64,000 nt of DNA, taken from assembly GCA_022813625.1 (NCBI GenBank), contig JAKLMB010000013.1:186001-250000 (forward strand), read 5' to 3'. This DNA is from Aaosphaeria pasadenensis (Eukaryota > Ascomycota > Dothideomycetes > Pleosporales). A program made the translations under genes and the position numbers. Under the pieces are notes generated by a model. That model was not told the origin of the DNA. It saw only the letters and a program-made list of their open reading frames with translations, and made no database searches. Shown one piece after another: positions 35,062 to 45,462 of this stretch. Positions within the stretch are counted from its first letter, which is position 1. The number at the start of each line of letters is the position of its first letter.

Positions 35062-35882
35062 GACGAAAGAGAGGCCAGAGCTGGGGTTGGGATCAGCAGT
35101 CACGGATAAGGGCCGAGACCAATGAGGTGAGAGTAGACAATTTTAGGAGGATATGGCGTTTTGGAGGCAGAGGAGAGGGAGGGTAAGCAGAGGTTGCTAG
35201 GGGAGGACCGGTACTGATGAGTAGAGTAGAGCTGTAACGGGACATACTCATACGGTCGCTGATGATGATGATCATTGATGATGGCGACGATGTATGGTGA
35301 TACATCATCGATGAGAATGTTTGTTATGGTTCCGATCATCAGGACAAAGGACCCTTTCGTTGGCCACTCCAGTAATAGTAATAGTGACCGTAGTGACAAT
35401 AGTGACAGTGGGTCAGGGTGACAGGATGACTACTTGTTTTCGTACTGCGACCGTATTGTGGTCCGCGAGGGTCCGGGAACATCAGTCGCTGGAGGGTACG
35501 TGATCACCGTCAGACGTCACGCACAGGGAAAGAGAATGAATGGGCGAGCATGGCGAGGCAAGGCAATGTCAAGGCAATGGTAATGCCAAAACCTCCGAAA
35601 CTCCGTCCAGTCTCCCATTGGCAGAACTGCCAGGAGGGGATGACAGGTACTGTTTCCACGACCTTCCATGAGTTTCTGTTGCCAAATTGCTGCAACCATC
35701 GATGCAGGGACGTGGAAGTAAGCAACGAGAGAGTGTAATTATCATATCATACTGTACGGAGTATTATTGTACTGTATCAGAGCAACGGCAGTTATTGTGT
35801 GGTTATCAGTCGTAGTGGTGGTGGTAGTTGTGGTGGTGATGTATCAGACACTTGCAACAATAACCATTGATTACTGGTCACC

Positions 35883-35896
35883 CCATGGCGCCATGG
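35883..35896. other. 14-bp perfect palindrome CCATGGCGCCATGG
   Basis: A perfect inverted repeat without spacer in the gene-free region. Such a site fits a homodimeric protein, but there is no evidence of function. Confidence 0.7.
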
Positions 35897-36024
35897 CTCT
35901 CACCACCTGAAGTGCTCTTGTGACGCACTCAGATTGATGGTGCCGGAAACGAGTAAAAAGAATGGGGTGCAGTGGAATCGGAATTGTCTGATTGACTGAA
36001 TGCACGAGTTACAGAGAGCACAAG

Positions 36025-36170
36025 GAATTCATGGATGGCAACTCGTAATGGTGGGAGGTTGCGTGATCGATACCATCGTGGTGGTTGAATGAGTATTGTG
36101 TGCAGAACAAGTACTCGTAACAGACCGTTGCCGGGAGTCGGTGAGGCAGAATGAGTTGGTTAGAGAGAGT
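36025..36170. repeat. Possible diverged direct repeat, copy B
   Basis: Collinear partner of copy A, with GAATTCAT, AATGGTGGGAG, TCGATA, TTGAATGAGTATT, GAACAAGTACTCGTA and GTTGGTTAGAGAGAGT. It covers half the length of A. Confidence 0.5.
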
Positions 36171-36731
36171 AAGTAGGTTTTACTCCGTCTTCACCAATCA
36201 ACTACCAATTGACTGGATCGATGGGAATGGGTGGATGGAAGCATAATGGAACAGATGGAGGGTGAAACAGGTTCCTTGCGTGCGTGCTATGGCGAACAGA
36301 GCAGAGCAGAGTAGTAACAGTTGTGTTGTTGTGTTGTGCTGTGCTGTGCTTTGCTGTGTTGTTTATGCTTGCTATGTTTGTTGTGTTGTTGTTTTGTATA
36401 AAATACATTAATTACTATGGGGTACAGTACTAAAGAGCTAACTACTACGAGTAAGGTATTATGATGGAATCCACCAGCAAGAGAGAGAAGAGAAGAGAAG
36501 AGAAGAAGCCACGTCGAAGGTGCTCTGACTGAATGACTGAATGACTGTCTCTGTTGTTCCTGCTTATCCTGTTCGTGTTCCAAGGAAGGGAAGGGGACGA
36601 GGGAAAAGAGGGAAGGAAGGGCCCAGACGTGTGCCAAATTAATTCCTCCATCCCTGCATATACGCTATTCCTTATGCGGATCCTCTCTGATCGCTTCCAA
36701 TTCCCTCTTGTCTCTTGTCTCTGTCGTAACT

Positions 36732-36815
36732 TATGCCTGTCTATGCCTGTTATGTGCCCATCTATGCCTGCTATGCCTGTTATGCCCTGTTATGTGTCTG
36801 TTGTGTCTCCTTGTG
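36732..36815. repeat. Degenerate tandem repeat, TATGCCTGTY unit
   Basis: About eight imperfect copies of a 9-12-bp unit built on TATGCCTGT / TATGTGTCTGT follow each other. It is not in an open frame of any recognised gene. It is probably a slippage-prone minisatellite. Confidence 0.7.
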
Positions 36816-37802
36816 TCTCTCCTATGGTTGGTCAGCTAGGTCTGCTGTGCCATGTTATCCTTACGCCTTTGGTCATAACCTAGTCCGTATCTGGCGTACA
36901 ACTGTTAGGTCCATTCGGGGGATTAGTGAGTATTCGCTGTCTGTTCTGCTTACCGCCTTCGTCTTGGTCTTGGGGTCGTAGTCGTCCGTCGTCGCAAACT
37001 CGTAGCCTTCCATGTCGCTGTCGGTCGTCCGCCTGCAACCTCGCTCTCGCTCCCTCCCTCGCAACCTCGTCTGCCAACGGACAAGTCCACCCATTGACTC
37101 CACCTCCACTACGCTACGAGTCCACCACACCCACACCTCATCCCAGTCTTAACCTTGCCTACTAGAGTTTAGATCCCTCAGGCCGCTCCTTCCCTCTTCC
37201 ATCCAAGAGAGTCATGCACGGTCCACCCTCCAACTCACACACACTGCACTGCACACTGCACTGCACCTGCCTAACCACCGAATGGCCACTCGCTCCTGCC
37301 CTGTCCTGTCTTGTCCTGCCTTCCTCTGGAGTCTTGTCTTGTCCTGCCCTGCCGTCCCATCCCCATTTAGTACGGCCTGACTCCCACGCCTTTCCCTTCC
37401 ATCCCATCTCACACCTTCACATCCCGTCCCGTTATCTATCTGCCCATACCTCCTCACTCTTTCTCTCATCTCACTCTCTCTCGCTCTCTCTTCCTGCTTC
37501 GTTCTCCTCTTCCTACCACGTTATGTCCTAATCCTCACTTCGTCACCTACGCCGTCGCCGCAAACAGCAACGCTCTCCTCCATTCCTTCTTCTACTCCCT
37601 CCTCCTCCTCGCATTCCTTCCATCGTTCCCCTTCGCAACCGCCTACTCTCCTCCTCTCCTGCTGCAAGCCCCGACGAGCTACTACTACTCTCCTCCCTCT
37701 CCGTCTCGTCTCATCAGTCCTCGATCATCTCGACAATCCTTCGACAACCTACTCGACCATCATTCCCCCAGATCCCATCGAGTCCGGCCTTCCAAAACAT
37801 TG

Positions 37803-37835
37803 ATGCAAATCGTAGCAACTCTTCGTCGACGCTGA
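37803..37835 (+). other. Candidate uORF (10 codons)
   Basis: An ATG followed by nine codons and TGA in the CT-rich leader of the kinase. It would be translated only if the transcript starts upstream of it, which is not established. Confidence 0.3.
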
Positions 37836-38320
37836 TCTTCCGAACTCCGTCTTCAGCTCCGTCTACTGCTTCGTCATCCATGCTCTAAAAGCCCCAATAC
37901 CACCCACTCGACAGTTACTCTACCTTTATCTACACAACTCACAGCTTCGTGGTCTCGCCGTTTGGTGCTCGCTCTCTTGCCATCAAACCTCGTTACCAGT
38001 GAAAGCCGGTCAACCCGTTAGCACCCTCGGATTCGTACTCTAGGTCCGACCTGCCTTGCTATCCACCTCCCTCCTAGCGTCCTTGAGTCTGCCACGGTGA
38101 CTCAACGCTTCCTCGGCCCAAGCTCCTCTCGACTCATCATCGTGACTGCTTGAGCCATACGTCCCTAAACGCTTTAACGACCTTCTCCTCTTCTTTTACG
38201 CAGCGATCTCATCTCCCATCTCTTGCTTCCCGGACGCGCAGGACCACCGGCGCCCGATACACTCTGTTTCCAACCGCTCGTTGATTCGGGTTATCCATAA
38301 CAAACAAATTAATACACCAA

Positions 38321-38341
38321 ATGAGCATCACACTCTCTTGA
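38321..38341 (+). other. Candidate uORF (6 codons)
   Basis: ATG AGC ATC ACA CTC TCT TGA lies about 500 bp before the kinase start. The upstream context (CCAA before ATG) is favourable for initiation. Regulatory use is inference. Confidence 0.3.
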
Positions 38342-38842
38342 CCTTTTCCTTGTCTTTTACCAGTCGACGGACCCCTTGTGTATATTCCCGACGACATCGT
38401 TTCCTTTATTAAGCTTTTATCGAATTACTTGGAGCGGCCTACTCTGCAGCCTGCAGCCTGTTTACCTTTGACGACATCAACCCGGTCTGTACACCTTTGA
38501 ACCATCCCATCACGGATCGGACGACAACCACCATATCAACATCACCATCAATCAATCAACCAACCAACCACTTACAACAACCACTATATTTTCCATTTAT
38601 TGCTATCTTTCTCCGAAGTTCTGTCGTCACCTAAAAGTGCGCAATAGATCATCGACTTTCTGGGCCTGACTTTTGTCGACCCCTTGTTTGATTACGACCT
38701 CTCCACATACATCGGCGCACCTCTCCATTTCCTGTTCATCGGTTACTACCTCTTTTCTGCCCGCTCTCAGCTTCTGCCCCTGGACCTTCTCCTAAGTTCC
38801 CCCGGCTAGCTGTATTCATATCTTCGTCTCCAATCAACACCA

Positions 38843-40777
38843 ATGGAGTGTATGCGCAACCAGCTTCACGAGGGTGTTGTGCTTAACGGACGGTATGAAA
38901 CCATCTCTCCACTCAACCATGGCTCCTTCGGCATGGTCTTCCAGGCCAAGGACCTTGTAACCGGTGAACACGTTGCTATCAAGGTCATCACCAAGTCCAC
39001 TGCTGCCAGCAACTGCCCCTCGGCCTTCGCCGTTGACGAACGCTCTGAGGAACTTGGCATCCACCTCCGCATTGGCTCTCATCCCAACATTGTCAATCTC
39101 CTTCAATCTTTTGAGACCCAGAACCACATCTATCTCGTCCTCGAGTTCTGCTCCAATGGCGACTTGTACGAGGCCATCCGCCTCTCCAAGGGACCCCTGG
39201 AGACCGAGCACGTCCGCGACTTCATGCTTCAGCTCGTCGACGCCATTGAGTTCACCCACTCCATGGGCGTCTACCATCGCGACATCAAGCCAGAGAACAT
39301 CTTTCTCGCCCACGATGGTTCCATGAAGCTCGGCGACTTCGGCCTCGCTACTTCGGACGCCTGGTCCTACGAGATTGCTGTCGGCAGCGACCGCTACATG
39401 GCCCCCGAGCAGTACGACCCCCCCTCTACCGGGTATTCTACTGCACAGGCAGACATTTGGGCCATCGGCATCTGCCTGCTCAATGTGCTCTTCTCCCGCA
39501 ACCCCTTTGCCGTTCCCAATGCCTCGGACCCGCTGTACGCGGACTTCGCATTGGACCGCCAGTCCCTCTTCGATGTCTTCCCCAACCTTTCCCAAGACAC
39601 CTACCAGGTACTCGTTCACTGCTTGGCAATCGACCCAGAGAAGCGCAGCCTCGCCTTGATCCGCGAGGCTCTCGAGCGCGTCGTCACGTTCACCACCGAC
39701 GACGAGATCCTCGATGATTTCTGCACCGACGACAGCGATCCCGTTGTTGCCAGCGCCAACCGCGAGCCCCTCCGCACTCCCTCGATCTCCACTCCTCAGC
39801 TCGATCAGGGTGGTTCATTCCCATGGGCCAAGGCTCTCGCCATGTCGCCGCCCCAGCAGATCCGCCAACTGTCTGCCATCCCAGACACCGAGATCTACGA
39901 GGACGACCTCTTCTCTAGCTCCATCCCGTCGGGCCATGGCTGGTACGACATCAAGCCAGACAACGCCTCCAATGTCTCCTTCGTCGACTCCGGCTTGGGT
40001 CTGTCTTTCAAGTCCATCGACAACAGCAAGCATGAGCCCATTAACTTTGCTCGCTCCAAGCCCATGCCCATCTCCGGCTCGCTTCCCGTCAAGCCTTTCA
40101 ACAGCATGGCGTCTGTGTTTGGCAAGCGTGATGCCATCTCCAAGAGCTGGAGCGATCTCTGGGACGAGGAAGAGGAAGAGCAAGCTCTCGCCGAGATTGA
40201 GAACAACTATCTGCCCATGCCCGTCTTCGAGCAGGAGAAGGTTGATCAGCGCGAGAGCACCTCGGGCGTGTCGACCCCTCGCGGCGGCCTTTCTGAGCTC
40301 AAGAACCCTGCCATGGTCAACAACAGCAGGAGCCGTTCCCCTCAGAACCGTCGCGCAGCCGAGCACGTGAGCCAGCAGACGGGTTTCATCTTCGAGGATC
40401 ACGTCGTCACCGCTACCAAGCATACGACGCCTTCCAAGAAGGACATCATGGACAAGTGGGCGGTGCTTGGTAACCGCAGACGTGGCCAGCATCATGACCA
40501 ATATCAACAATCAAAACCGCTTTCGACACCTCAGAAAGCAACAAAGTCGCCAAAACAGACCCAGTCTACCCCCAACTCCGCCCGGAAGCGGAGCCGGACC
40601 GGTAGCTGGCGTCGACCGATCCACTGGGGCCCTAGTCACGAAAATATTAACGGCCTTTTGGAGCGAAAGGACCAGTGGTTTACCAGCAAAGATTGGCGCC
40701 AACACCAGAGTCACCTTGACGACGACGACATCGGTGACCTGGAGTGGGTTGGAGGTTGGAACGACCTCCACTTGTAG
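38843..40777 (+). CDS. Ser/Thr protein kinase, Ran1/Ksp1/Sks1-like
   Basis: A single-exon, 644-residue kinase. The kinase domain occupies about residues 18-300: a Gly-loop LNHGSFGMVFQAKD, the ATP-binding Lys in HVAIKVITK, catalytic loop VYHRDIKPENIFL, DFGLATSD, and APEQYDPPS as the APE motif. All catalytic residues are present. The HRDIKPEN context and the APEQY variant resemble the Ksp1/Ran1/Vhs1 group, which links nutrient status to growth and development; in yeast, Ksp1 acts in TORC1-related signalling and filamentous growth. The tail (300-644) is Ser/Pro-rich and probably disordered, with SRSRSPQNRRAAEH and a basic TPNSARKRSRTGSWRRPIHW near the end. The long upstream region and leader fit a regulated signalling gene. 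Which of the Ksp1/Ran1 paralogues it is cannot be settled by eye. Confidence 0.92.
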   Translation: MECMRNQLHEGVVLNGRYETISPLNHGSFGMVFQAKDLVTGEHVAIKVITKSTAASNCPSAFAVDERSEELGIHLRIGSHPNIVNLLQSFETQNHIYLVLEFCSNGDLYEAIRLSKGPLETEHVRDFMLQLVDAIEFTHSMGVYHRDIKPENIFLAHDGSMKLGDFGLATSDAWSYEIAVGSDRYMAPEQYDPPSTGYSTAQADIWAIGICLLNVLFSRNPFAVPNASDPLYADFALDRQSLFDVFPNLSQDTYQVLVHCLAIDPEKRSLALIREALERVVTFTTDDEILDDFCTDDSDPVVASANREPLRTPSISTPQLDQGGSFPWAKALAMSPPQQIRQLSAIPDTEIYEDDLFSSSIPSGHGWYDIKPDNASNVSFVDSGLGLSFKSIDNSKHEPINFARSKPMPISGSLPVKPFNSMASVFGKRDAISKSWSDLWDEEEEEQALAEIENNYLPMPVFEQEKVDQRESTSGVSTPRGGLSELKNPAMVNNSRSRSPQNRRAAEHVSQQTGFIFEDHVVTATKHTTPSKKDIMDKWAVLGNRRRGQHHDQYQQSKPLSTPQKATKSPKQTQSTPNSARKRSRTGSWRRPIHWGPSHENINGLLERKDQWFTSKDWRQHQSHLDDDDIGDLEWVGGWNDLHL

Positions 40778-41857
40778 TCTTGACAACTCATCATCCCTTT
40801 CTTTTATTTCCTTTTCCCTTATATTTTTGAAACGATAAACCCTTTTAACACCTTTGGAACCTAAGAATCTTTACCAAACCCGTCCTACCCCGAAGTCTGT
40901 AGCTTTAGAGATACCATTTTCCTTTCACCTCTCTACCTTTCTACCGTAGCTGATTTTGCCCTCGTTGGTATCTCCTTTGTTACAAAACTCTCTTCTCTCT
41001 CAAATCATCTCAAGGAGCATTGTGGGACATTATACAAGAATGCATTGGTCGGCTGGGGCAAATTTTCACAACACAAACTGTCTTCGGCGGCTGGGCGAAG
41101 AAGCTTTTCCACATGCATTTTGGCCACATGGGGCTGCTGGGTTTTCAAGGATTCTGCTTGGGATGTTTAACAAGAACGACACAACTTACTTTAAAATTTT
41201 TCATAGGGATGATTAGCTTAGTCAAGACTCGTATCCGTCGGGTAGATTTCACAGCATAGCTGTGGTCTATCGGGATTTACCCACTCAAACTCTTGTCCAC
41301 AACTTGCATCTGAAGTGTGATATGCCTGGACCATTAGTCTTGATGATGATAGCAATCTGCCATCAGGTAGCCTTTCGTCTATGTATGTAGGTAGTAGTAG
41401 ATATTCTCGAATGCAGTCCTTGCAGCCCTGCCAGTCAGTTGTACGTTTGGAGTGTTCACGTGTGCATGGCCATTCAGGTTTGTGGAAAGCACGAAGGAAG
41501 CAGTGCATTGATGATATTCTACATGCCTAATTGACTTCAGACGGGTCTCACGGCTTCTTCCTTCAAGTGTGCTATGCCTTCTTCAAAGGGTCTCAAAGAC
41601 GTCTCAAACTCAACGAACGTCAAGTCTTCAAGCTGGCCCAAGGCTTCTGATCAACGGCCACAACCCGGCCTTTTGGGTATCATGACAAAAAGAAAAAGAC
41701 AAAGAGACTGACCTCCCAGCTAATGTACAAAAAAGGTAGAACAAAGCAGAATGTCGTGTTTTCCAGTCGGACGCAACTCGAGCGTCAAAAAGCGGTCGGT
41801 CGGTCAACGGGACAAACGAACAAACCAGAATCCATCACATCTGACAAAGTCGAAATC
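40778..41857. other. Convergent intergenic region
   Basis: About 1.1 kb between the 3' ends of the kinase and the 2EXR-like gene. It is T/C-rich just after the kinase stop (3' UTR). No gene supported. Confidence 0.5.
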
Positions 41858-43310
41858 TCAATTCCGATAACCCCACTGCTCAACGAAGTGCGGATCTCTG
41901 TGTGTGACGACCTGGACATCAGGAACACCCTCTCTGTTCGACGGCGACGGCGAAGACGCATCACCACCACCACCAGCTGCTGTCGAAGAAGGCGTCTGCA
42001 GCTCCTCGATCTGCTCGTCGGTGAGCAAGTACGTGACGGTAAGCACCTTCCTATCACCCGCACTGTCAGGATCATCTCTCACCGCATCCCTAAGCCCATT
42101 CCACATGTCGCGCCTAACCTCCGGGTCGCCACGATGTCTGGTCCTTCCACTCAGATTCACCATCCCGTCCGCGATACCGCTCGCGGCTGTTAACAAGAAC
42201 GCACGCTCCTTCTTCAACTTCGATACCACCTTCATGAACAGCCGGATCACGGAGGTAGTGGGCACGAGGGCCGGGTCCGGGTTCCGCAGGATGGGGTACG
42301 TGGCGGCGACGCTGGACGGCCACTGCATGTGCGTCATGTCGAGGACGAGGCGGGTGAGGTTGAGCATGTGCGTGACGACGTAGCGGAGGGGTTCGAACCA
42401 GGTGCGGTGGAGGGCGAGGTCGCGCGGGTGGACGACGCGGAAGCGGACGAAGCGCTTCGAGGTTATCATCGCGGCGTCTCGGGGGTCTTGCTCTGTCGCT
42501 TCGAGGATCTTGGTGAGGTCCGGTATCACGTGGGGCGTTACGAAGATGTTGAGGTGTCGGATGTGGACGAAGTGGGTGGAGCGGGGCGCGAGGAAGAGGG
42601 ACATTTCGGGTTGGTAGGTTGGGTAGGGGAGGGTCGGGTGGGTGAGCTTGAAGAGGGTGTGGGAGAGGCGGAGGGCGAGAGGGACGGATTCCACGATGGC
42701 GATGAGGAAGAGGATGGCTTTGGATTCGGCGTGGATCGTCTTGGAGACGAGGAAGAGTGTGGTTGCCCGCTTCTGGAGGTCCATGGGCGGGAGCTTGGGT
42801 CGGAAGCAGGACGGGGTGAGACGGTGGTAGAGTCTGACTCCTGCCGCTTGGGCGCGGCGGAGTGGAGGGATGAGGAGGGAGGAGGAGGTGGTGGAGGTGG
42901 TGGATCTGTCTGTTCTTGCTGGTGAGCCTGCTCGGAGGAGTCCTGGAGGGGGTACAGGACCGAAGATGCGGAGGTGGGGTTCCTCGTTCTGCTCTCTCAG
43001 GTAGAGCTCGTAGATGCGATCGCGGATTTCGCGAGGGAAGGACATCAAGTCCAGGGTTGCTTGAGGTGTCAGTCAACATGTTCGTCACATATGGAGAGAG
43101 AAGAGTAGGGGGGAATGGTTGACACATACCTTTGCGGCCACCAAAATGAGCTCGTCGAGCGAGCATGGTGCCGATTTGGCGAAGCCTCGAGGGCGTTCCG
43201 TGAGCTTGACAGCTGCTGCTGTCGGTGTCGTTATCACCACCGGAGGAGGTGGGAGTTCGAGCGCGCGCCTGCGAGGCGGAGGACGTCGAGGACGTGGACC
43301 CGGAGATCAT
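41858..43310 (-). CDS. 2EXR/F-box-like domain protein, uncharacterised
   Basis: Two exons (43130-43310 and 41858-43059; intron GTATGT...TCAAG) encode 460 residues. Exon 1 gives a Ser/Thr-rich N-terminus from MISGSTSSTSSASQ. The join restores GRKATLDLMSFPREIRDRIYELYL, an LxxFPxEIRxxIYxxYL motif found at the start of fungal 2EXR/F-box-like proteins, a large expanded family in filamentous ascomycetes with mostly unknown roles. The middle carries VSKTIHAESKAILF, the usual second element of this family (heavily conserved 'R..Y.EA..ILY'-like helix), followed by strand-rich sequence with RHLNIFVTPHV. The GC content is visibly higher than in its neighbours, and the antisense strand also has long open frames because of that. 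No enzymatic motif is seen. A role in ubiquitin-ligase recognition is only a family-level guess. Confidence 0.82.
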
Positions 43311-44187
43311 TGTCTGCCTGCTGGAGATTAGCTTCTGGTTTCTTTTGCGTCGAATAACGACAAAAGAAACTGAACGGAAATGTCAGGGGGAGAAAAAAGA
43401 AAAAGAGGAGCAGGAAAAGTGCGAGCGAAGAACTGACCTTTATACCACCACCTCCTGGGGGACACGGAGCGCGGAGCCTGGCTGGCCGAGAGCACGCCAT
43501 ATCTGGTCTCCATGGGCGACGACGAGGTTCCATGTTGGGTCTGCCTTCACTTGTGTTGTTGTGACTTCAGGTGTCGGACAGGGCGCCTGCAAAATCTGGT
43601 GGAGGCATGTCTGGGGAGTGAGGCTTGGAGGTAAGAGAATGAGAGCAAAGTGAGAGAGAGCGAGAGATAAGCGAGGGAGATTGCGAAACTGTTGGCCTGT
43701 AAAAGTGGGGCCCGGGCTATCTGGTAGCTGTAGGTGAGGTAAAAGAGATTTCGATGGCGGAATGGTCGTGCTATTTGTTGTGGTGAGATTGAAGTCATCA
43801 CTGAGGTATCGTGGAGCGGCGGCGTGGTTGAGGCGTCACGAAGTTGGTTGGCCTATTGCAGACGAGCACTGACAATGCGTTGGCGAAGGTTTGTATACGA
43901 GAAGAGAAAATTACGGGGATATATTTGTTCGCAACATGACAGTTCATCAGTGACATGATCGAGGCGACCATGTACTAACCCATGGAATCTGACGAGAAGG
44001 TGAGCTGAAAGGTGAGATCAATGTGCAAATCAAGTAGATTATACTCGCTTTATTCGAGATATGCACAGGACTATGTAGTCAAAAGCAAAAGAGGTCAAAA
44101 GTGTTGCGTGAGCTTAACATTATATATATCGCAAGACCGGGTATCAATAAAGGACAACCATATCAAAAACGCCAACAGACGATCGCT
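43311..44187. other. Intergenic between 2EXR-like gene and MED6
   Basis: An 877-bp gap with the promoter of the 2EXR-like gene (GA-rich on plus, hence CT-rich on the transcribed strand, at 43370-43430 and 43625-43680) and the MED6 3' flank. No gene supported. Confidence 0.5.
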
Positions 44188-45275
44188 TCATGCACCCGGC
44201 GGACTAATCGGGCTTGCCAATCCCTTGCTCTTCCTCCTCTTCTCTTTGCCGGCCTTGGGCAGGCTGGAGATACTACCTTTCCGGGACACTGCTTCAGGCG
44301 GTGGGGGTTTCGGCGTCGGTGCCACGCTGGCGATGCTCTCTGCTTCGGCTTGCTTCAATGTGGCTGCTGCTGCTATGCTTGCAGTGTTGGCTTGGGCAGC
44401 TGCTTGTGCTTTGTTTCTGGCCTCGACTGCCTGGTTCGTGTTTGTGAAGACGAAGGATCCAGGTTCTCCTTGGAGTGGGTTTTCATCGGCGTATTCGTTC
44501 CCGTATCTCGTCGTGAGCATCAGTGACTGTAAAAAGAGGTCATCAGAGAATTCGGTCATCTCTGCGTCGCCGCCAGATTGTGCATTTGCGTTCTGTGAGG
44601 AGTCGATTTCGGATGGGACGACACTGCCGGCGCGGCTGAACGACCCTGCGGCCGCCTGCTGCTTGGAGGACTCCAGGTCGGAAGGTATGTATGTATGACC
44701 AGTCGAGGGTGTGAAGCTGTCAAGTTTGAGACCCATTTCAAATATATCCTGAAGAGAAGTGGAAATCGTTTGCTAGTGATTTTGTCAGCGGAGTTCAGCG
44801 CTATCATCTTGATAGTACTTACGAGTCGTGACCGTATAATGTCCCCCACACTCGGCGCCATGAAGATGGCAAATCCAACCACATAGTAAACCGCCTCTAC
44901 ATATGTGCGAGTGACCTCACTGCCATCATCTTCAATCTCTTTCACCCGATTCTGCCTCTGTATCACCCACGGCTGGCCAGGGCCTTGCGCTTCTCCAGTG
45001 ACGACGTACTGTATGCCCAGTGGGAACCTGCTGCTGAGCATGCGCTCAAAGTTGTGTCGGTTCTGCCAGATCGCGTTCCTCTCGTTGATATCCAACCCCG
45101 CGGTTTGCAGAATGAAAGCGTTATTGTTCGATTGTTGGTCGTACCAGGGCGACCGTGAGAAGTACCACATCACATTGTCGGAATTGATCGTTTCCCCGAA
45201 GTTCACGTCGCGGTAGAAGGCATCGGGGTCATAGAACATCTGCTCGTCCGGAGCAGGGTTGTTAAAGAGCGACAT
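44188..45275 (-). CDS. MED6: Mediator complex subunit 6
   Basis: Med6 is a head-module subunit of Mediator, needed for activated RNA polymerase II transcription in the nucleus. Two exons (44823-45275 and 44188-44772; 50-bp intron GTAAGT...ACTAG) give 345 residues. The ATG at 45275 (MSLFNNPAPDEQMFYDPD) is the first in frame; the frame runs on only to a TTG. The conserved Med6 core is clear: NSDNVMWYFSRSPWYDQQSNN, LDINERNAIWQNRHNFERML, GIQYVVTGE, YYVVGFAIFMAPSVGDIIRSR. The join restores RLQTISTSLQDIFEM, the usual end of the domain. The C-terminal third is Ala/Gln/Pro-rich and ends in a basic GKEKRRKSKGLASPISPP. It is divergent from an RS-rich gene with 187 bp between start codons. Confidence 0.95.
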
Positions 45276-45462
45276 CTTCGCATGCAATGGCGAGTCGCAG
45301 TTGTAAAATCAGCGCGCGGCGAGCTACCATCTAATGTTGAAGTGACAATACGCTTCCCCACTAGATGCGCGCCAAGATGGTGGTCCAAGCTCCAAACTTT
45401 CTTGACGACACCTCCGTGCCGACTAGTATTTCTCCGCAATTGCACCCCATACAGCAACAACC
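45276..45462. promoter_or_regulatory. Bidirectional promoter MED6 / MMTAG2-like
   Basis: Only 187 bp separate the two start codons, so the core promoters of both genes must lie here or overlap the opposite leader. No TATA box is obvious. Confidence 0.7.

Larger units (their letters stand above)
31791..37140. other. Large gene-free region upstream of UTR4 and the kinase
   Basis: About 5.3 kb between divergent genes with no supportable coding region. Open frames are short, on both strands, and of repeat-like composition (for example Ser/Leu/His-rich). It holds many short low-complexity tracts: GTGGTGGTGGTAG near 32015, an ATT/AAT run at 34256-34280, GTGGTGGTGGTAGTTGTGG near 35815, a GTTGTGTT/GTGCTGTGCT tract at 36315-36390, and a degenerate TATGCCTGTT tandem at 36732-36815. 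TACGGAGTA-type motifs recur, and two segments (34763-35061 and 36025-36170) look like diverged copies. Regulatory DNA, a long non-coding transcript or decayed sequence are all possible. Confidence 0.5.
37141..38842 (+). promoter_or_regulatory. Pyrimidine-rich leader of the protein kinase gene
   Basis: About 1.7 kb directly upstream of the kinase start is strongly C+T-biased on the plus strand (CTCCTCCTCC, TCTCTCTCGCTC and similar). This is typical of long 5' leaders of fungal signalling genes. Short ATG-initiated frames are present, including 37803-37835 (10 codons plus stop) and 38321-38341 (6 codons plus stop). The transcription start cannot be fixed from sequence, and a leader intron is possible. 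Confidence 0.5.

Noticed and set aside
38834..39619. 261-codon minus-strand frame under the kinase
   Set aside because: It lies wholly within the kinase coding exon on the opposite strand. Val/Gly/Glu-rich composition reflects antisense codon bias.
42114..43310. 398-codon minus-strand frame, Pro/Arg/His-rich
   Set aside because: It is the out-of-frame continuation of exon 1 of the 2EXR-like gene through unspliced sequence. High GC prevents stops. The spliced frame has the family motifs.
44012..44698. Long plus-strand open frame antisense to MED6
   Set aside because: The Ala/Ser/Leu-rich frame is the antisense shadow of the MED6 C-terminal coding exon; it has no motif and overlaps a strongly supported gene.
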